Under the pieces are notes generated by a model that saw nothing but the letters and a program-made list of their open reading frames with translations, did no database searches and was not told the DNA's origin. The position numbers and the translations under genes are program-made. Source: CAZNEZ01 sp964572475 (GTDB lineage: Bacteria > Bacillota > Clostridia > Lachnospirales > Lachnospiraceae). From it: DNA of 64,000 bases. The stretch lies in NCBI GenBank assembly GCA_964572475.1, contig CAZNEZ010000006.1, positions 8,637 through 72,636 of the forward strand, given 5' to 3'. Positions 1-7,972 of the stretch are shown one piece after another (within the stretch, counting starts at the first letter, position 1; the number at the start of each line of letters is the position of its first letter).

Positions 1-2
1 TT

Positions 3-1397
3 ATTAAGGCAGCAGGTATATTTACGATTGCTGTTTTGATATGGATTATACTATCGGTTATATCTAAGATGAATATTGCTATTCTTATTACAGCTATTAT
101 AATGGGGGCTGAATACATATCATATGTTAAGGTTACAGATATAAGCAATATGGTTCTTTTAAAATATATTAATCCCTTTGCATTTTTAAATACAAATAAT
201 TTATTTAGAAATTATCTTAATATTTTTATATTTGGTAAGCCTGTTTTTATATTAAACTTTTGCATAGTAGTTTTACTTTTGCTGTGCATTGTAGGGGTGG
301 GTGTTAATATTATTGTCAATCCTAGAAAATATCCAGTAAGTTCACCTAACATAATAGAAAAGTACACTGACAATATCAGCAGGTGGCTCAATAACTTTGT
401 TAATGGAACTAACATATTTCTTCATGAGGGATATAAACTGTTGTGGGCGCTTAAAGGTATAATAGTAGTGATGTTTGTTATTTGTATAGCACTTTTATCA
501 CAGAACTATAAACCATTACTATATGATGGCGTTTCTACTAATCTTAATAAATACTATAAGGAGCTATTAAATGTAAGTATAGAAGATTCGGAGCAATATT
601 TTGATAAGTGGCAGGAGGAAATTGATGAGTTAAGTTTAAAACCTGAAATGTTTAATCAGATAGAAGATAAGAAAAAAGCACTTGATATAATATTAAAGCA
701 TAAGGATAAGCTAAAAGAGATTAAAGAGAATACAGGAATAGAAGTAAAATTCGTTAATCCATTTGGATATAATAGTTTAATTGGAGATGCAGGAGCAAAA
801 AGAAGAGAGAAAAATGCTATGATTGAATTGTTATGTATAGCACTTATAATAGGAGGATTTGCATCTATAGATAAGCAAAACAATTCTATGGCAATAATAA
901 GAACAACAAAAATGGGAATAAAAAAAACGTATGGAATTAAAATGATATGGACATTTATTGCTTCAATAATTATAGTAGCGCCAATTTCATATGTGGAATT
1001 TGAGAATGTAATAGGAAGAATGGGGCTTTCGGATTTAACAGCGCCTGTGCAGAGCTTTGTTGCACTTGGCAAATTCCCATTAAAAATCAGCCTGATTCAG
1101 TATATATTATTAATGTATATAGTGAGACTAATAAGTGCCTATATAGTAGGAATAATTGTACTGGAAATATCAGAGATGTGTTCAAATACCAGAATAGGAC
1201 AAATGCTAAATGTCTGTATTATTGTTGTACCAGCAGTACTTTTGTACATGAATATAGATGAAGTTAAATATTTGGCCCTAAGTAATAGTGTAGGAATATC
1301 AGATATAAGTAAAGTTATACATATTGTTGTGCCTGTAGTTATTGCTATAGTAGTATTTATGATACGACATTGTAGAGAACATAAGGATAGAATATAA
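3..1397 (+). CDS. Multi-pass membrane protein, probable ABC-type permease (5' end cut by window)
   Basis: The reading frame is open from base 3 with no stop before it, so the gene starts outside the window; the TTG at 36 need not be its start. The visible 460 or so residues hold hydrophobic segments near the N-terminus, a cytoplasmic- or extracellular-looking hydrophilic stretch rich in Lys/Glu in the middle (roughly residues 165-260 counted from base 36), and four or five further membrane segments towards the C-terminus. This layout, with a large soluble domain between membrane segments, resembles ABC-2 type or lantibiotic-type permeases, but no family motif is decisive. It ends 146 bp before gdpP, which has its own promoter, so it is probably the last gene of an upstream operon. 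Confidence 0.5.
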   Translation: MKAAGIFTIAVLIWIILSVISKMNIAILITAIIMGAEYISYVKVTDISNMVLLKYINPFAFLNTNNLFRNYLNIFIFGKPVFILNFCIVVLLLLCIVGVGVNIIVNPRKYPVSSPNIIEKYTDNISRWLNNFVNGTNIFLHEGYKLLWALKGIIVVMFVICIALLSQNYKPLLYDGVSTNLNKYYKELLNVSIEDSEQYFDKWQEEIDELSLKPEMFNQIEDKKKALDIILKHKDKLKEIKENTGIEVKFVNPFGYNSLIGDAGAKRREKNAMIELLCIALIIGGFASIDKQNNSMAIIRTTKMGIKKTYGIKMIWTFIASIIIVAPISYVEFENVIGRMGLSDLTAPVQSFVALGKFPLKISLIQYILLMYIVRLISAYIVGIIVLEISEMCSNTRIGQMLNVCIIVVPAVLLYMNIDEVKYLALSNSVGISDISKVIHIVVPVVIAIVVFMIRHCREHKDRI

Positions 1398-1476
1398 ATT
1401 AGTATAAATAGTTATTATTGCAAAAATATTATAAAAACAGTTTAAAACAATTAGAAATCGGCTCAATATAAAGGAC

Positions 1477-1505
1477 TTTATATTTTCTATAAAGAATGGT
1501 ATAAT
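1477..1505 (+). promoter_or_regulatory. Sigma-A-type promoter of gdpP
   Basis: TTTATA (1477-1482), a 17-base spacer and a perfect TATAAT (1500-1505) sit 39 bp before the gdpP start codon. The -35 box matches TTGACA at four of six positions. Confidence 0.55.
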
Positions 1506-1543
1506 GGAACTAATCATCTGTATAGATGGAAGTGGAGATTATT

Positions 1544-3589
1544 ATGAATAGAAAATTCAAAGTTAAAGGACAGTTGAAGACATATCTTCTTTGGCCAATA
1601 TTTTTAAGTATATTACTTATAGTAGCAGATATAACAATATTTTTTATAAGCATTCCGGCAGGAGTGATAGCCAGCTCAGCAACAGTAGTGTATCTAATGG
1701 TAGCAGTAGCTTTATATATCTACAATAAGACTATAATTATGAATGAATTGGTAGGATTTGCTACTGATTATGCCCAGATTCAAAAGAAGCTGCTACAAGA
1801 CCTTACGATTCCCTATGGACTTATTGATATGGATGGAAAAGTTATGTGGAAGAATAAGGAACTCTCCAAGCTAATTCATAGAGAAGATGTTAAAGTACGT
1901 TCACTTTGTACGATGTTTGATGATATTTCAGAGGACAACCTTATATTTGATGGACAGATTAAAGAATTGAATATTAGATTTGAAAACAGAGAGTACAGGG
2001 TTGAACTTAAAAAGGTTGATGTTAAAGGAATCTTTAATAATGATAGTATTGTAGTGATGTCTAATGATGAAGATTATCTTATTGCTATTTATTTCTTTGA
2101 TGAGACAGAGATTAAGCGTTTAGCAAAAGACAATATTGATCAAAAGATGGTTGCAGGTCTTATATATATTGATAATTATGAGGAAGCACTTGAAAGCGTA
2201 GAAGATGTAAGACGTTCACTTCTGATAGCACTTATTGATAGAAAGATTAATAAATATATTACGGGAATTAATGGAATTGTTAAGAAGATGGAGAAGGATA
2301 AATATTTTATAGCTATTCAGCAAAGATATGTAGAAACCCTTCAGTGTAATAAATTTTCACTATTAGATGAAGTTAAGTCAGTAAATATAGGTAATGAGAT
2401 GGATGTTACCATTAGTATCGGACTTGGTGTGAATGGTGAGAATTATATGCAGAATTGTGATTACTCAAGAACTGCTATTGATTTAGCACTTGGTCGTGGT
2501 GGAGATCAGGCTGTAATTAAGGATCAGGAGAAGATATATTATTATGGTGGTAAAACAAAACAGGTAGAGAAGAATACTAGAGTTAAGGCAAGAGTTAAAG
2601 CACATGCACTTAGAGAACTTCTTGAGACAAAAGATAAGGTTATTATTATGGGACATAAGATTGGTGATGTTGATTCATTCGGCGCATCAATTGGGTTATA
2701 TAGGGCAACTAAGACACTTAATAAAAAAGCATATATTGTAATTAATGAGATAACGACATCAGTAAGACCTATGCTAGAGAGATTTGTAGGTAATTCCGAT
2801 TATGAAGATGATATATTTATTAATAGTAGTGAGGCTCAGGACCTTGTAGATTCTAACACAGCGGTTATAGTGGTGGATGTTAACAGACCAAGTTATACGG
2901 AATGTCCAGAATTGCTGGAGCTGTCAAAAGCAACGGTTGTACTTGACCATCATAGGCAGAGCAGTGAGATTATTGAGAATGCAGTTCTTTCATATATAGA
3001 GACCTATGCGTCTTCAACTTGTGAAATGGTATCAGAAATTCTACAATATATACATGATGAAGTTAAGTTAAGACAGCCTGAAGCAGATGCTTTATATGCA
3101 GGTGTAATGATAGATACTAATAATTTTGCAGTTAAGACAGGTGTTAGAACATTTGAGGCAGCAGCCTTCTTAAGAAGAAATGGTGCTGATATTACAAGAG
3201 TAAGACTTCTGTTTAGAAATGATTTTAATGATTTTCAGGCTAGAGCAGAAGCTGTTCATAATGCTGAAGTATATAGAGAAGAATATGCAATTACAGAATC
3301 TTCTTCTAATAATATAGAAAGTCCAACAGTTGTTGGAGCACAGGTAGCTAATGAACTATTGAATATTAACCACATAAAGGCATCATTTGTGGTAACTAAT
3401 TACAATAATATGATATATGTAAGTGCAAGGTCAATTGATAATTTAAATGTTCAGTTGGTTATGGAAAGGCTTGGTGGTGGAGGTCACATGAATGTGGCTG
3501 GAGCCCAGCTTTTGAATTGCACTATAGATGAAGCTAAGGACACTATCAAGCGCACACTAGACGAGATGCTTGAAGAAGGCGCAATTTAA
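1544..3589 (+). CDS. gdpP: Cyclic-di-AMP phosphodiesterase GdpP
   Basis: Membrane-bound phosphodiesterase that degrades the second messenger c-di-AMP. Two membrane segments lie near the N-terminus, followed by a PAS-like region, a degenerate GGDEF domain, and DHH/DHHA1 domains: DVDSFGAS near residue 374, the DHH motif near 466 and GGGGH near 644. The length (681 residues) fits the family. ATG at 1544 is chosen over the in-frame ATG at 1526 because GGAG at 1534-1537 lies six bases before it. The order gdpP-rplI-dnaB is conserved in Firmicutes, and rplI follows after only 20 bp, so the three are likely co-transcribed. Confidence 0.95.
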   Translation: MNRKFKVKGQLKTYLLWPIFLSILLIVADITIFFISIPAGVIASSATVVYLMVAVALYIYNKTIIMNELVGFATDYAQIQKKLLQDLTIPYGLIDMDGKVMWKNKELSKLIHREDVKVRSLCTMFDDISEDNLIFDGQIKELNIRFENREYRVELKKVDVKGIFNNDSIVVMSNDEDYLIAIYFFDETEIKRLAKDNIDQKMVAGLIYIDNYEEALESVEDVRRSLLIALIDRKINKYITGINGIVKKMEKDKYFIAIQQRYVETLQCNKFSLLDEVKSVNIGNEMDVTISIGLGVNGENYMQNCDYSRTAIDLALGRGGDQAVIKDQEKIYYYGGKTKQVEKNTRVKARVKAHALRELLETKDKVIIMGHKIGDVDSFGASIGLYRATKTLNKKAYIVINEITTSVRPMLERFVGNSDYEDDIFINSSEAQDLVDSNTAVIVVDVNRPSYTECPELLELSKATVVLDHHRQSSEIIENAVLSYIETYASSTCEMVSEILQYIHDEVKLRQPEADALYAGVMIDTNNFAVKTGVRTFEAAAFLRRNGADITRVRLLFRNDFNDFQARAEAVHNAEVYREEYAITESSSNNIESPTVVGAQVANELLNINHIKASFVVTNYNNMIYVSARSIDNLNVQLVMERLGGGGHMNVAGAQLLNCTIDEAKDTIKRTLDEMLEEGAI

Positions 3590-3609
3590 CAGTTATAGGA
3601 GGCAAAAAG

Positions 3610-4059
3610 ATGGAAGTTATTTTACTACAGGATGTTAAACCATTAGGGAAAAAAGGTGATAAAGTCAAAGTTAATGAAGGATATGGCAGAAATTATATAA
3701 TTCCTAAAAAGTTAGGAATTGAAGCTACAACTAAGAACATAAATGACCTTAAGTTACAAAAAGCCAATGAAGAGAGGATTGCATTGCAAAGACTTGAAGA
3801 AGCTAAGGACTTTGCTAAAAAAATAGAAGAAAAACCAGTTGTATTGCAGCTTAAACTTGGTGAAGGCGGTAAGATATTTGGCTCTGTTTCAACTAAAGAG
3901 ATTGCAAAAGCAGCGAACGACCAGCTTGGATATGATATTGATAAAAAGAAGATGGTATTAGACGAACCTATTAAAACAGTTGGTACACATATAATTCAGG
4001 TTAAGATTCATAAGGAAGTAACAGCAAAGTTGACAGTTAAAGTTATAGGACAAGAATAG
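3610..4059 (+). CDS. rplI: 50S ribosomal protein bL9
   Basis: Large-subunit ribosomal protein bL9, which binds 23S rRNA near the L1 stalk. The N-terminal domain begins MEVILLQDVKPLGKKGD and carries the conserved GYGRNYIIPK stretch; a long charged helix and a C-terminal domain follow. The length (149 residues) is normal. The start has a strong AGGAGG site seven bases upstream. It sits between gdpP and dnaB as in Bacillus subtilis. Confidence 0.97.
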   Translation: MEVILLQDVKPLGKKGDKVKVNEGYGRNYIIPKKLGIEATTKNINDLKLQKANEERIALQRLEEAKDFAKKIEEKPVVLQLKLGEGGKIFGSVSTKEIAKAANDQLGYDIDKKKMVLDEPIKTVGTHIIQVKIHKEVTAKLTVKVIGQE

Positions 4060-4092
4060 ATATATATCCAGTAGGTAATGGAGGTTTATTAA

Positions 4093-5421
4093 ATGGACGA
4101 GGCTCTGATTAAACGAGTTCTACCACATAGTACAGAAGCAGAAAAGTCGGTTGTGGGCGCAATGATTATGGATAATGAAGCTGTGGTGGCGGCATCTGAA
4201 CTTCTTTTATCAGATGAGTTTTATGGCAATCAGTATGGGATATTGTTTGAAGCTATGACAGAATTGAATAGAGAAGGAAAGCCGGTTGACCTAGTTACTC
4301 TACAGGAAAAACTTAAAGAAAAAGATGTACCAGCTGAACTTAGCAGCATTGATTTTATTAGAGATATTGTTGCATCTGTTCCAACATCAGCTAATATTAA
4401 ATACTATGCCAATATAGTTAAAGAAAAGGCAATGCTTCGTAAGCTTATTAAGACTAATGAAGATATTATGAATGAATGTTATGTCGGAAAAGATAATCTT
4501 GAAGACATAATGAACGACACAGAAAAAAAGATTTTTGGACTTATGCAGAGCCGTTCTGGCGGTGATTATGTACCTATTAAACAAGTAGTAATAAATGCAC
4601 TTGATAAGATTGAAGCAGCCGCTAAAACAGGAGGTAATATTACCGGTATTCCAACAGGTTTTATAGATCTTGATTACAAGATGTCAGGATTACAGCCATC
4701 AGATCTTATTCTTATAGCAGCCAGACCTTCTATGGGAAAAACGGCATTTGTGCTTAATCTTGCAGAGCATGTGGCATTCAGAAAAAATGTTACTACTGCT
4801 ATTTTTTCTTTGGAAATGTCTAAGGAACAACTTGTAAATAGGCTTTTTTCACTTGAATCAAAAGTTAATTCTCAGGCGCTTAGAACGGGTAATCTCAATG
4901 ATTCTGACTGGGAAAAACTTATAGAAAGTGCTAATGTAATAGGAAATTCCAACCTTATTATAGATGACACTCCAAGTATTTCTATTTCTGAACTTAGATC
5001 TAAGTGTAGAAAATATAAAATGGAACATAATCTAGGGGTTGTTATTATTGATTATCTGCAGTTGATGTCTGGTTCAGGGAAGTCAGATAATAGACAACAG
5101 GAGATTTCTGATATATCAAGATCACTTAAAGCGTTGGCAAGAGAGATAAATGCTCCAGTTATAGCACTATCTCAGCTTAGCCGTGCTGTTGAACAAAGGC
5201 CAGATCATAGACCTATGCTTTCTGATTTGAGAGAATCTGGAGCTATAGAGCAGGATGCAGATGTTGTTATGTTCTTATACAGAGATGATTATTATAATAA
5301 AGAAAGTGAAGATAAAGGAATAGCAGAAGTAATAATTGCTAAGCAAAGAAATGGTCCGATTGGTACAGTTAAGCTTTATTGGTTACCTGATTTTACAAAA
5401 TTCGCCAATATGGAGAAATAA
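4093..5421 (+). CDS. dnaB: Replicative DNA helicase DnaB
   Basis: Hexameric helicase that unwinds DNA at the replication fork (called DnaC in B. subtilis). The N-terminal DnaB domain, with PHSTEAEKSVVGAM, is followed by a RecA-like ATPase domain with Walker A RPSMGKTA near residues 210-217, Walker B VVIIDYLQLM, and the late motif SDLRESGAIEQDADVVMFLYR. The 442-residue length is typical and no intein is present. ATG at 4093 is preceded by TGGAGG. It is the last gene of the gdpP-rplI-dnaB unit and is followed by a terminator. Confidence 0.97.
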   Translation: MDEALIKRVLPHSTEAEKSVVGAMIMDNEAVVAASELLLSDEFYGNQYGILFEAMTELNREGKPVDLVTLQEKLKEKDVPAELSSIDFIRDIVASVPTSANIKYYANIVKEKAMLRKLIKTNEDIMNECYVGKDNLEDIMNDTEKKIFGLMQSRSGGDYVPIKQVVINALDKIEAAAKTGGNITGIPTGFIDLDYKMSGLQPSDLILIAARPSMGKTAFVLNLAEHVAFRKNVTTAIFSLEMSKEQLVNRLFSLESKVNSQALRTGNLNDSDWEKLIESANVIGNSNLIIDDTPSISISELRSKCRKYKMEHNLGVVIIDYLQLMSGSGKSDNRQQEISDISRSLKALAREINAPVIALSQLSRAVEQRPDHRPMLSDLRESGAIEQDADVVMFLYRDDYYNKESEDKGIAEVIIAKQRNGPIGTVKLYWLPDFTKFANMEK

Positions 5422-5434
5422 AAAACAAACTTTT

Positions 5435-5465
5435 AGGGATTTCGCAATTGAAATCCCTTTTTTTA
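5435..5465 (+). terminator. Intrinsic terminator after dnaB
   Basis: AGGGATTTC (5435-5443) pairs perfectly with GAAATCCCT (5450-5458) across a six-base loop and is followed by a T run. It closes the gdpP-rplI-dnaB operon. Confidence 0.9.
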
Positions 5466-5475
5466 ATGCTATAAT
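5448..5475 (+). promoter_or_regulatory. Promoter of the MerR-type regulator, overlapping the dnaB terminator
   Basis: TTGAAA (5448-5453), 16 bases, then TATAAT (5470-5475). The -35 box lies inside the descending arm of the dnaB terminator hairpin, so termination and initiation signals share bases. Confidence 0.6.
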
Positions 5476-5539
5476 GTTATAAGAAAAAAGAAGCGCAAAT
5501 AGCGGAAGCATTTTCCAGAATAGCAAAAAGGAGGATAAG

Positions 5540-6160
5540 ATGGGGGAGAAACGTTACATTATTTCGGATGCATCTAGGATGGTAGATGTTGAAGCTCATG
5601 TTCTAAGATACTGGGAGGAAGAATTGGAGATAGAAATTCCCAGAAATGAAATGGGTCATCGTTACTATACAGAGTTTCATATACAACTACTTAAATCTGT
5701 AAAAGAATTAAAAGAGCAGGGATTGCAACTTAAGGCTATTAAGATGATTATGCCTGAATTATTATCAGGTGAGGAAGTTTCAATAGATAAGGTAGTTGCT
5801 GCTCATGACATAAATTCTAATGAGATAGCTGTTAATAGTAATCAAAATATGCCAGAGATACATAAAAACATTAATGCAGGGACTAAAATTGCTCAGTTTC
5901 AACAAATTATTAATGAGGCAGTAAGTCAAGCAATGCTTAGAAATACGGAGATTCTATCTGATAGTATTAGCGGTAAGGTAAATGAGGGAATGTCAAAGGA
6001 AATGGATTATCTTTTTAGAATGCAGGATGAAAGAGAGGATGAAAGATTTAAGAAATTTGATGAACTGGTAAGAGGATATCAAAGAGGAAGTAAGGAAGCG
6101 GCAATGACACTTGAAAAACCGAAAAAAAAGAGTAAATTTTTTAAAAAATATTCAAAATAA
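5540..6160 (+). CDS. MerR-family transcriptional regulator
   Basis: The N-terminal 70 residues form a MerR winged-helix domain: RYIISDASRMVDVEAHVLRYW, then a GHRYYTEFHIQLL wing and a KEQGLQLKAIK helix. This is the type found in MlrA-like or chromosome-anchoring MerR proteins that lack effector cysteines. The middle is Asn/Ile-rich and probably flexible. The C-terminus is charged and ends in a Lys-rich tail (KKKSKFFKKYSK). AGGAGG precedes the ATG. It is a single-gene unit with its own promoter and terminator. The target is not predictable from the sequence. Confidence 0.75.
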   Translation: MGEKRYIISDASRMVDVEAHVLRYWEEELEIEIPRNEMGHRYYTEFHIQLLKSVKELKEQGLQLKAIKMIMPELLSGEEVSIDKVVAAHDINSNEIAVNSNQNMPEIHKNINAGTKIAQFQQIINEAVSQAMLRNTEILSDSISGKVNEGMSKEMDYLFRMQDEREDERFKKFDELVRGYQRGSKEAAMTLEKPKKKSKFFKKYSK

Positions 6161-6164
6161 AATA

Positions 6165-6210
6165 AAAAAGACTGTAGTGTAAGCCTTGCGGCATGCATAA
6201 CAGTCTTTTT
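6165..6210 (+). terminator. Terminator between convergent MerR gene and ferredoxin
   Basis: AAAAAGACTGT and ACAGTCTTTTT pair across a loop that contains a small GCC/GGC hairpin. A runs on one side and T runs on the other let it work in both directions, which suits its place between convergent genes. Confidence 0.85.
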
Positions 6211-6264
6211 ATAAGTATCGAAAGTTACTTTCGATTGCAAAAATCTTGCAAATTAAATGTAATA

Positions 6265-6435
6265 TTATTCAGCTGAAATTGATTCTGTAGGACATGCAGC
6301 AGCACATGCACCGCAGTCTAAACATTCATCAGGATTGATTTCGTATTGTGATTCTCCTTCGCTGATAGCGCCAACTGGACACTCAGCAGCACAAGCTCCA
6401 CAGCTGATGCAGCCATCTGAAATTTTGTATGCCAT
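6265..6435 (-). CDS. 2[4Fe-4S] ferredoxin
   Basis: A 56-residue clostridial-type ferredoxin, the low-potential electron carrier of anaerobes (pyruvate:ferredoxin oxidoreductase, Rnf, hydrogenase). Two CxxCxxCxxxCP motifs are complete: CISCGACAAECP near the N-terminus and CLDCGACAAACP in the second half. The start is the ATG complementary to 6433-6435, with a strong AAAGGAGG upstream. It has its own promoter and ends close to the bidirectional terminator at 6165-6210. It stands alone, so its partner enzyme cannot be inferred from context. Confidence 0.95.
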   Translation of the reverse strand: MAYKISDGCISCGACAAECPVGAISEGESQYEINPDECLDCGACAAACPTESISAE

Positions 6436-6464
6436 AATGATATCCTCCTTTGATTGATGAACTT

Positions 6465-6493
6465 ATTTTAATACAAAATCATATAAAATACAA
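6465..6493 (-). promoter_or_regulatory. Promoter of the ferredoxin gene
   Basis: On the - strand, TTGTAT (6488-6493), 17 bases and TAAAAT (6465-6470) precede the ferredoxin start by about 30 bases. Confidence 0.5.
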
Positions 6494-6497
6494 GTCC

Positions 6498-6526
6498 TTG
6501 CATAAATTTAACATATGTAATATAAT
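6498..6526 (+). promoter_or_regulatory. Promoter of the DUF1858 gene
   Basis: TTGCAT (6498-6503), 17 bases, TATAAT (6521-6526), 45 bp before the start codon at 6571. It is back to back with the ferredoxin promoter. Confidence 0.65.
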
Positions 6527-6570
6527 CTTATGCAAAAGGTGTGAACATTCACGCAGAAAAGGAGATTATT

Positions 6571-6774
6571 ATGGCAACAATAAGTAAAGATATGATTATT
6601 GCTGATATCGTAGCAATAGATCCTAGTTTAATACAGGTATTAATGGCAAGCGGAATGCATTGCGTAGGCTGTCCATCAGCTCAAGGCGAGTCATTAGAAG
6701 AAGCGGCTTTAGTTCATGGAATTAATCCGGATGATTTAGTAGCTGGACTTAATGAATTCTTAGCAACAAAATAA
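6571..6774 (+). CDS. DUF1858 / hybrid-cluster-protein-associated redox disulfide protein
   Basis: A 67-residue protein matching the DUF1858 family of small disulfide proteins. The signature CVGCPSAQGESLEEAA has a CxxC pair placed before a helix, and the N-terminal half (DIVAIDPSLIQVLMASGMHC) is typical. A redox role is inferred from the CxxC; no substrate is known. ATG at 6571 is preferred over the upstream in-frame GTG at 6541 because AAAAGGAG lies seven bases before it. It is divergent from the ferredoxin gene, which suggests but does not prove a functional link in electron transfer. Confidence 0.85.
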   Translation: MATISKDMIIADIVAIDPSLIQVLMASGMHCVGCPSAQGESLEEAALVHGINPDDLVAGLNEFLATK

Positions 6775-6782
6775 TATATATT

Positions 6783-6830
6783 AAAAGGACTATTTATACC
6801 TTGAAATTGAGGTACAAATAGTCCTTTTTT
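6783..6830 (+). terminator. Bidirectional terminator between DUF1858 gene and mecA
   Basis: AAAAGGACTATTT pairs with AAATAGTCCTTTTTT, with a second inner TACCT/AGGTA stem. A and T runs flank it, and it lies between convergent genes. Confidence 0.85.
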
Positions 6831-6865
6831 GAATAGAAATTACGCAAAAATCTGTTCGTCTTTTT

Positions 6866-7684
6866 CTAAAGTAGGGATAATTGCTGCATAGCATTATCTT
6901 TTAATATAGGTTTATAATGTTCTTTGTAAAATGATTCGCTGCTATATGTGGCTCTTTCAGGGACACCATATTCTGATAGAATGTTGCATACTCTATTAAA
7001 ACCTTCTGGACTTTGATCTGATAGAGTAACCACAAGATAGTAGTGATTGTTCTTCAAGTTCTTGTATAGCGAATTCTTTCCTGAATATTGAGAAGTTGCT
7101 ATTCGTGAAGCATTAATAATACAATTCAAATCTGAAAATCGATATATCTTAGTTAAATCAACCTTTATGATACTGTCAGGCTCTAGCGGATTCTTAACTC
7201 CATTAGAAGCTTTGGGTATTGAAGAAGACAAGCCTGATTCTGATAGTATATTCTGAAATGAAGAAGCTTTGTTATCCTTAGAAGCACTGTTAGCAATCTC
7301 TGATAGATTCTTAAACAAATCAACTACTTCATCAGCGCCAACAAACTCTTGTGATGATGGATCATCATCTAAATCAGTAAAGTCATCATCTTCCTCAGAA
7401 GGAGCAAATTTTGAGAACCTGGTATCAAGTTCTTCTGGGTCATCAACTTTAGTAATAATAAGAACGATACAATCTGTAGAAACAGGAATAGCTTCTATCA
7501 TAAGAGGAATATCCTCGGCTTCAAATCCAAACTCGGCAGAAGCCTGCTGCATCATATCTTTAAAAAGACCCTTTGCTTTTTCGGTACCGTATGCTAGTTC
7601 ACTGATTTTAATCTGCCTGGAAGCCAGGTCCGATTTATTTAAAGTACACTTTATCTGATTATCATTAATCTTTTCTATTTTCAT
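6866..7684 (-). CDS. mecA: Adaptor protein MecA
   Basis: Adaptor that delivers substrate proteins to the ClpCP protease. The N-terminal substrate-binding part starts MKIEKINDNQIKCTL, followed by a strongly acidic linker (EEDDDFTDLDDD) and the C-terminal ClpC-binding domain with FSDLNCIINASR and a YSESFYKEHYKP-like end. The length is 272 residues, slightly longer than B. subtilis MecA because of the linker. The start is the ATG complementary to 7682-7684, with GAGGTG six bases upstream. A GTTGTC/GACAAC inverted repeat lies in its leader near 7703-7717. Single-gene unit. Confidence 0.9.
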   Translation of the reverse strand: MKIEKINDNQIKCTLNKSDLASRQIKISELAYGTEKAKGLFKDMMQQASAEFGFEAEDIPLMIEAIPVSTDCIVLIITKVDDPEELDTRFSKFAPSEEDDDFTDLDDDPSSQEFVGADEVVDLFKNLSEIANSASKDNKASSFQNILSESGLSSSIPKASNGVKNPLEPDSIIKVDLTKIYRFSDLNCIINASRIATSQYSGKNSLYKNLKNNHYYLVVTLSDQSPEGFNRVCNILSEYGVPERATYSSESFYKEHYKPILKDNAMQQLSLL

Positions 7685-7866
7685 AAAAGACACCTCTTTT
7701 CTGTTGTCCAAGACAACGGGTAAAGAACATTAAAGTATCTTATCCTATATTATATAGTATAAACCATTTTTAATTCATCTGTAAAGCCTATATTGATTAA
7801 AAAACTGTAAATTAATTACGGCAAAATATGTTAAAAATTTTAAAAATAATATTATGAAAATAATGC

Positions 7867-7895
7867 TTGCATTATTATATGCATTAGGTTATAAT
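7867..7895 (+). promoter_or_regulatory. Promoter of the kinase cassette
   Basis: TTGCAT (7867-7872), a 17-base spacer and TATAAT (7890-7895), about 55 bases before the first possible start of the Ser/Thr kinase. Confidence 0.65.
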
Positions 7896-7972
7896 TTTTT
7901 ACATGAGATATCACATATTGTATGTATGATAACTGAAAGGAGGAAGTAATTATACTCGAAGAAGGAACCGAG

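Noticed and set aside
7269..7658. A 129-residue + strand frame opposite mecA
   Set aside because: It lies wholly within the mecA coding region and is Ser-rich because it mirrors the acidic linker; no ribosome site.
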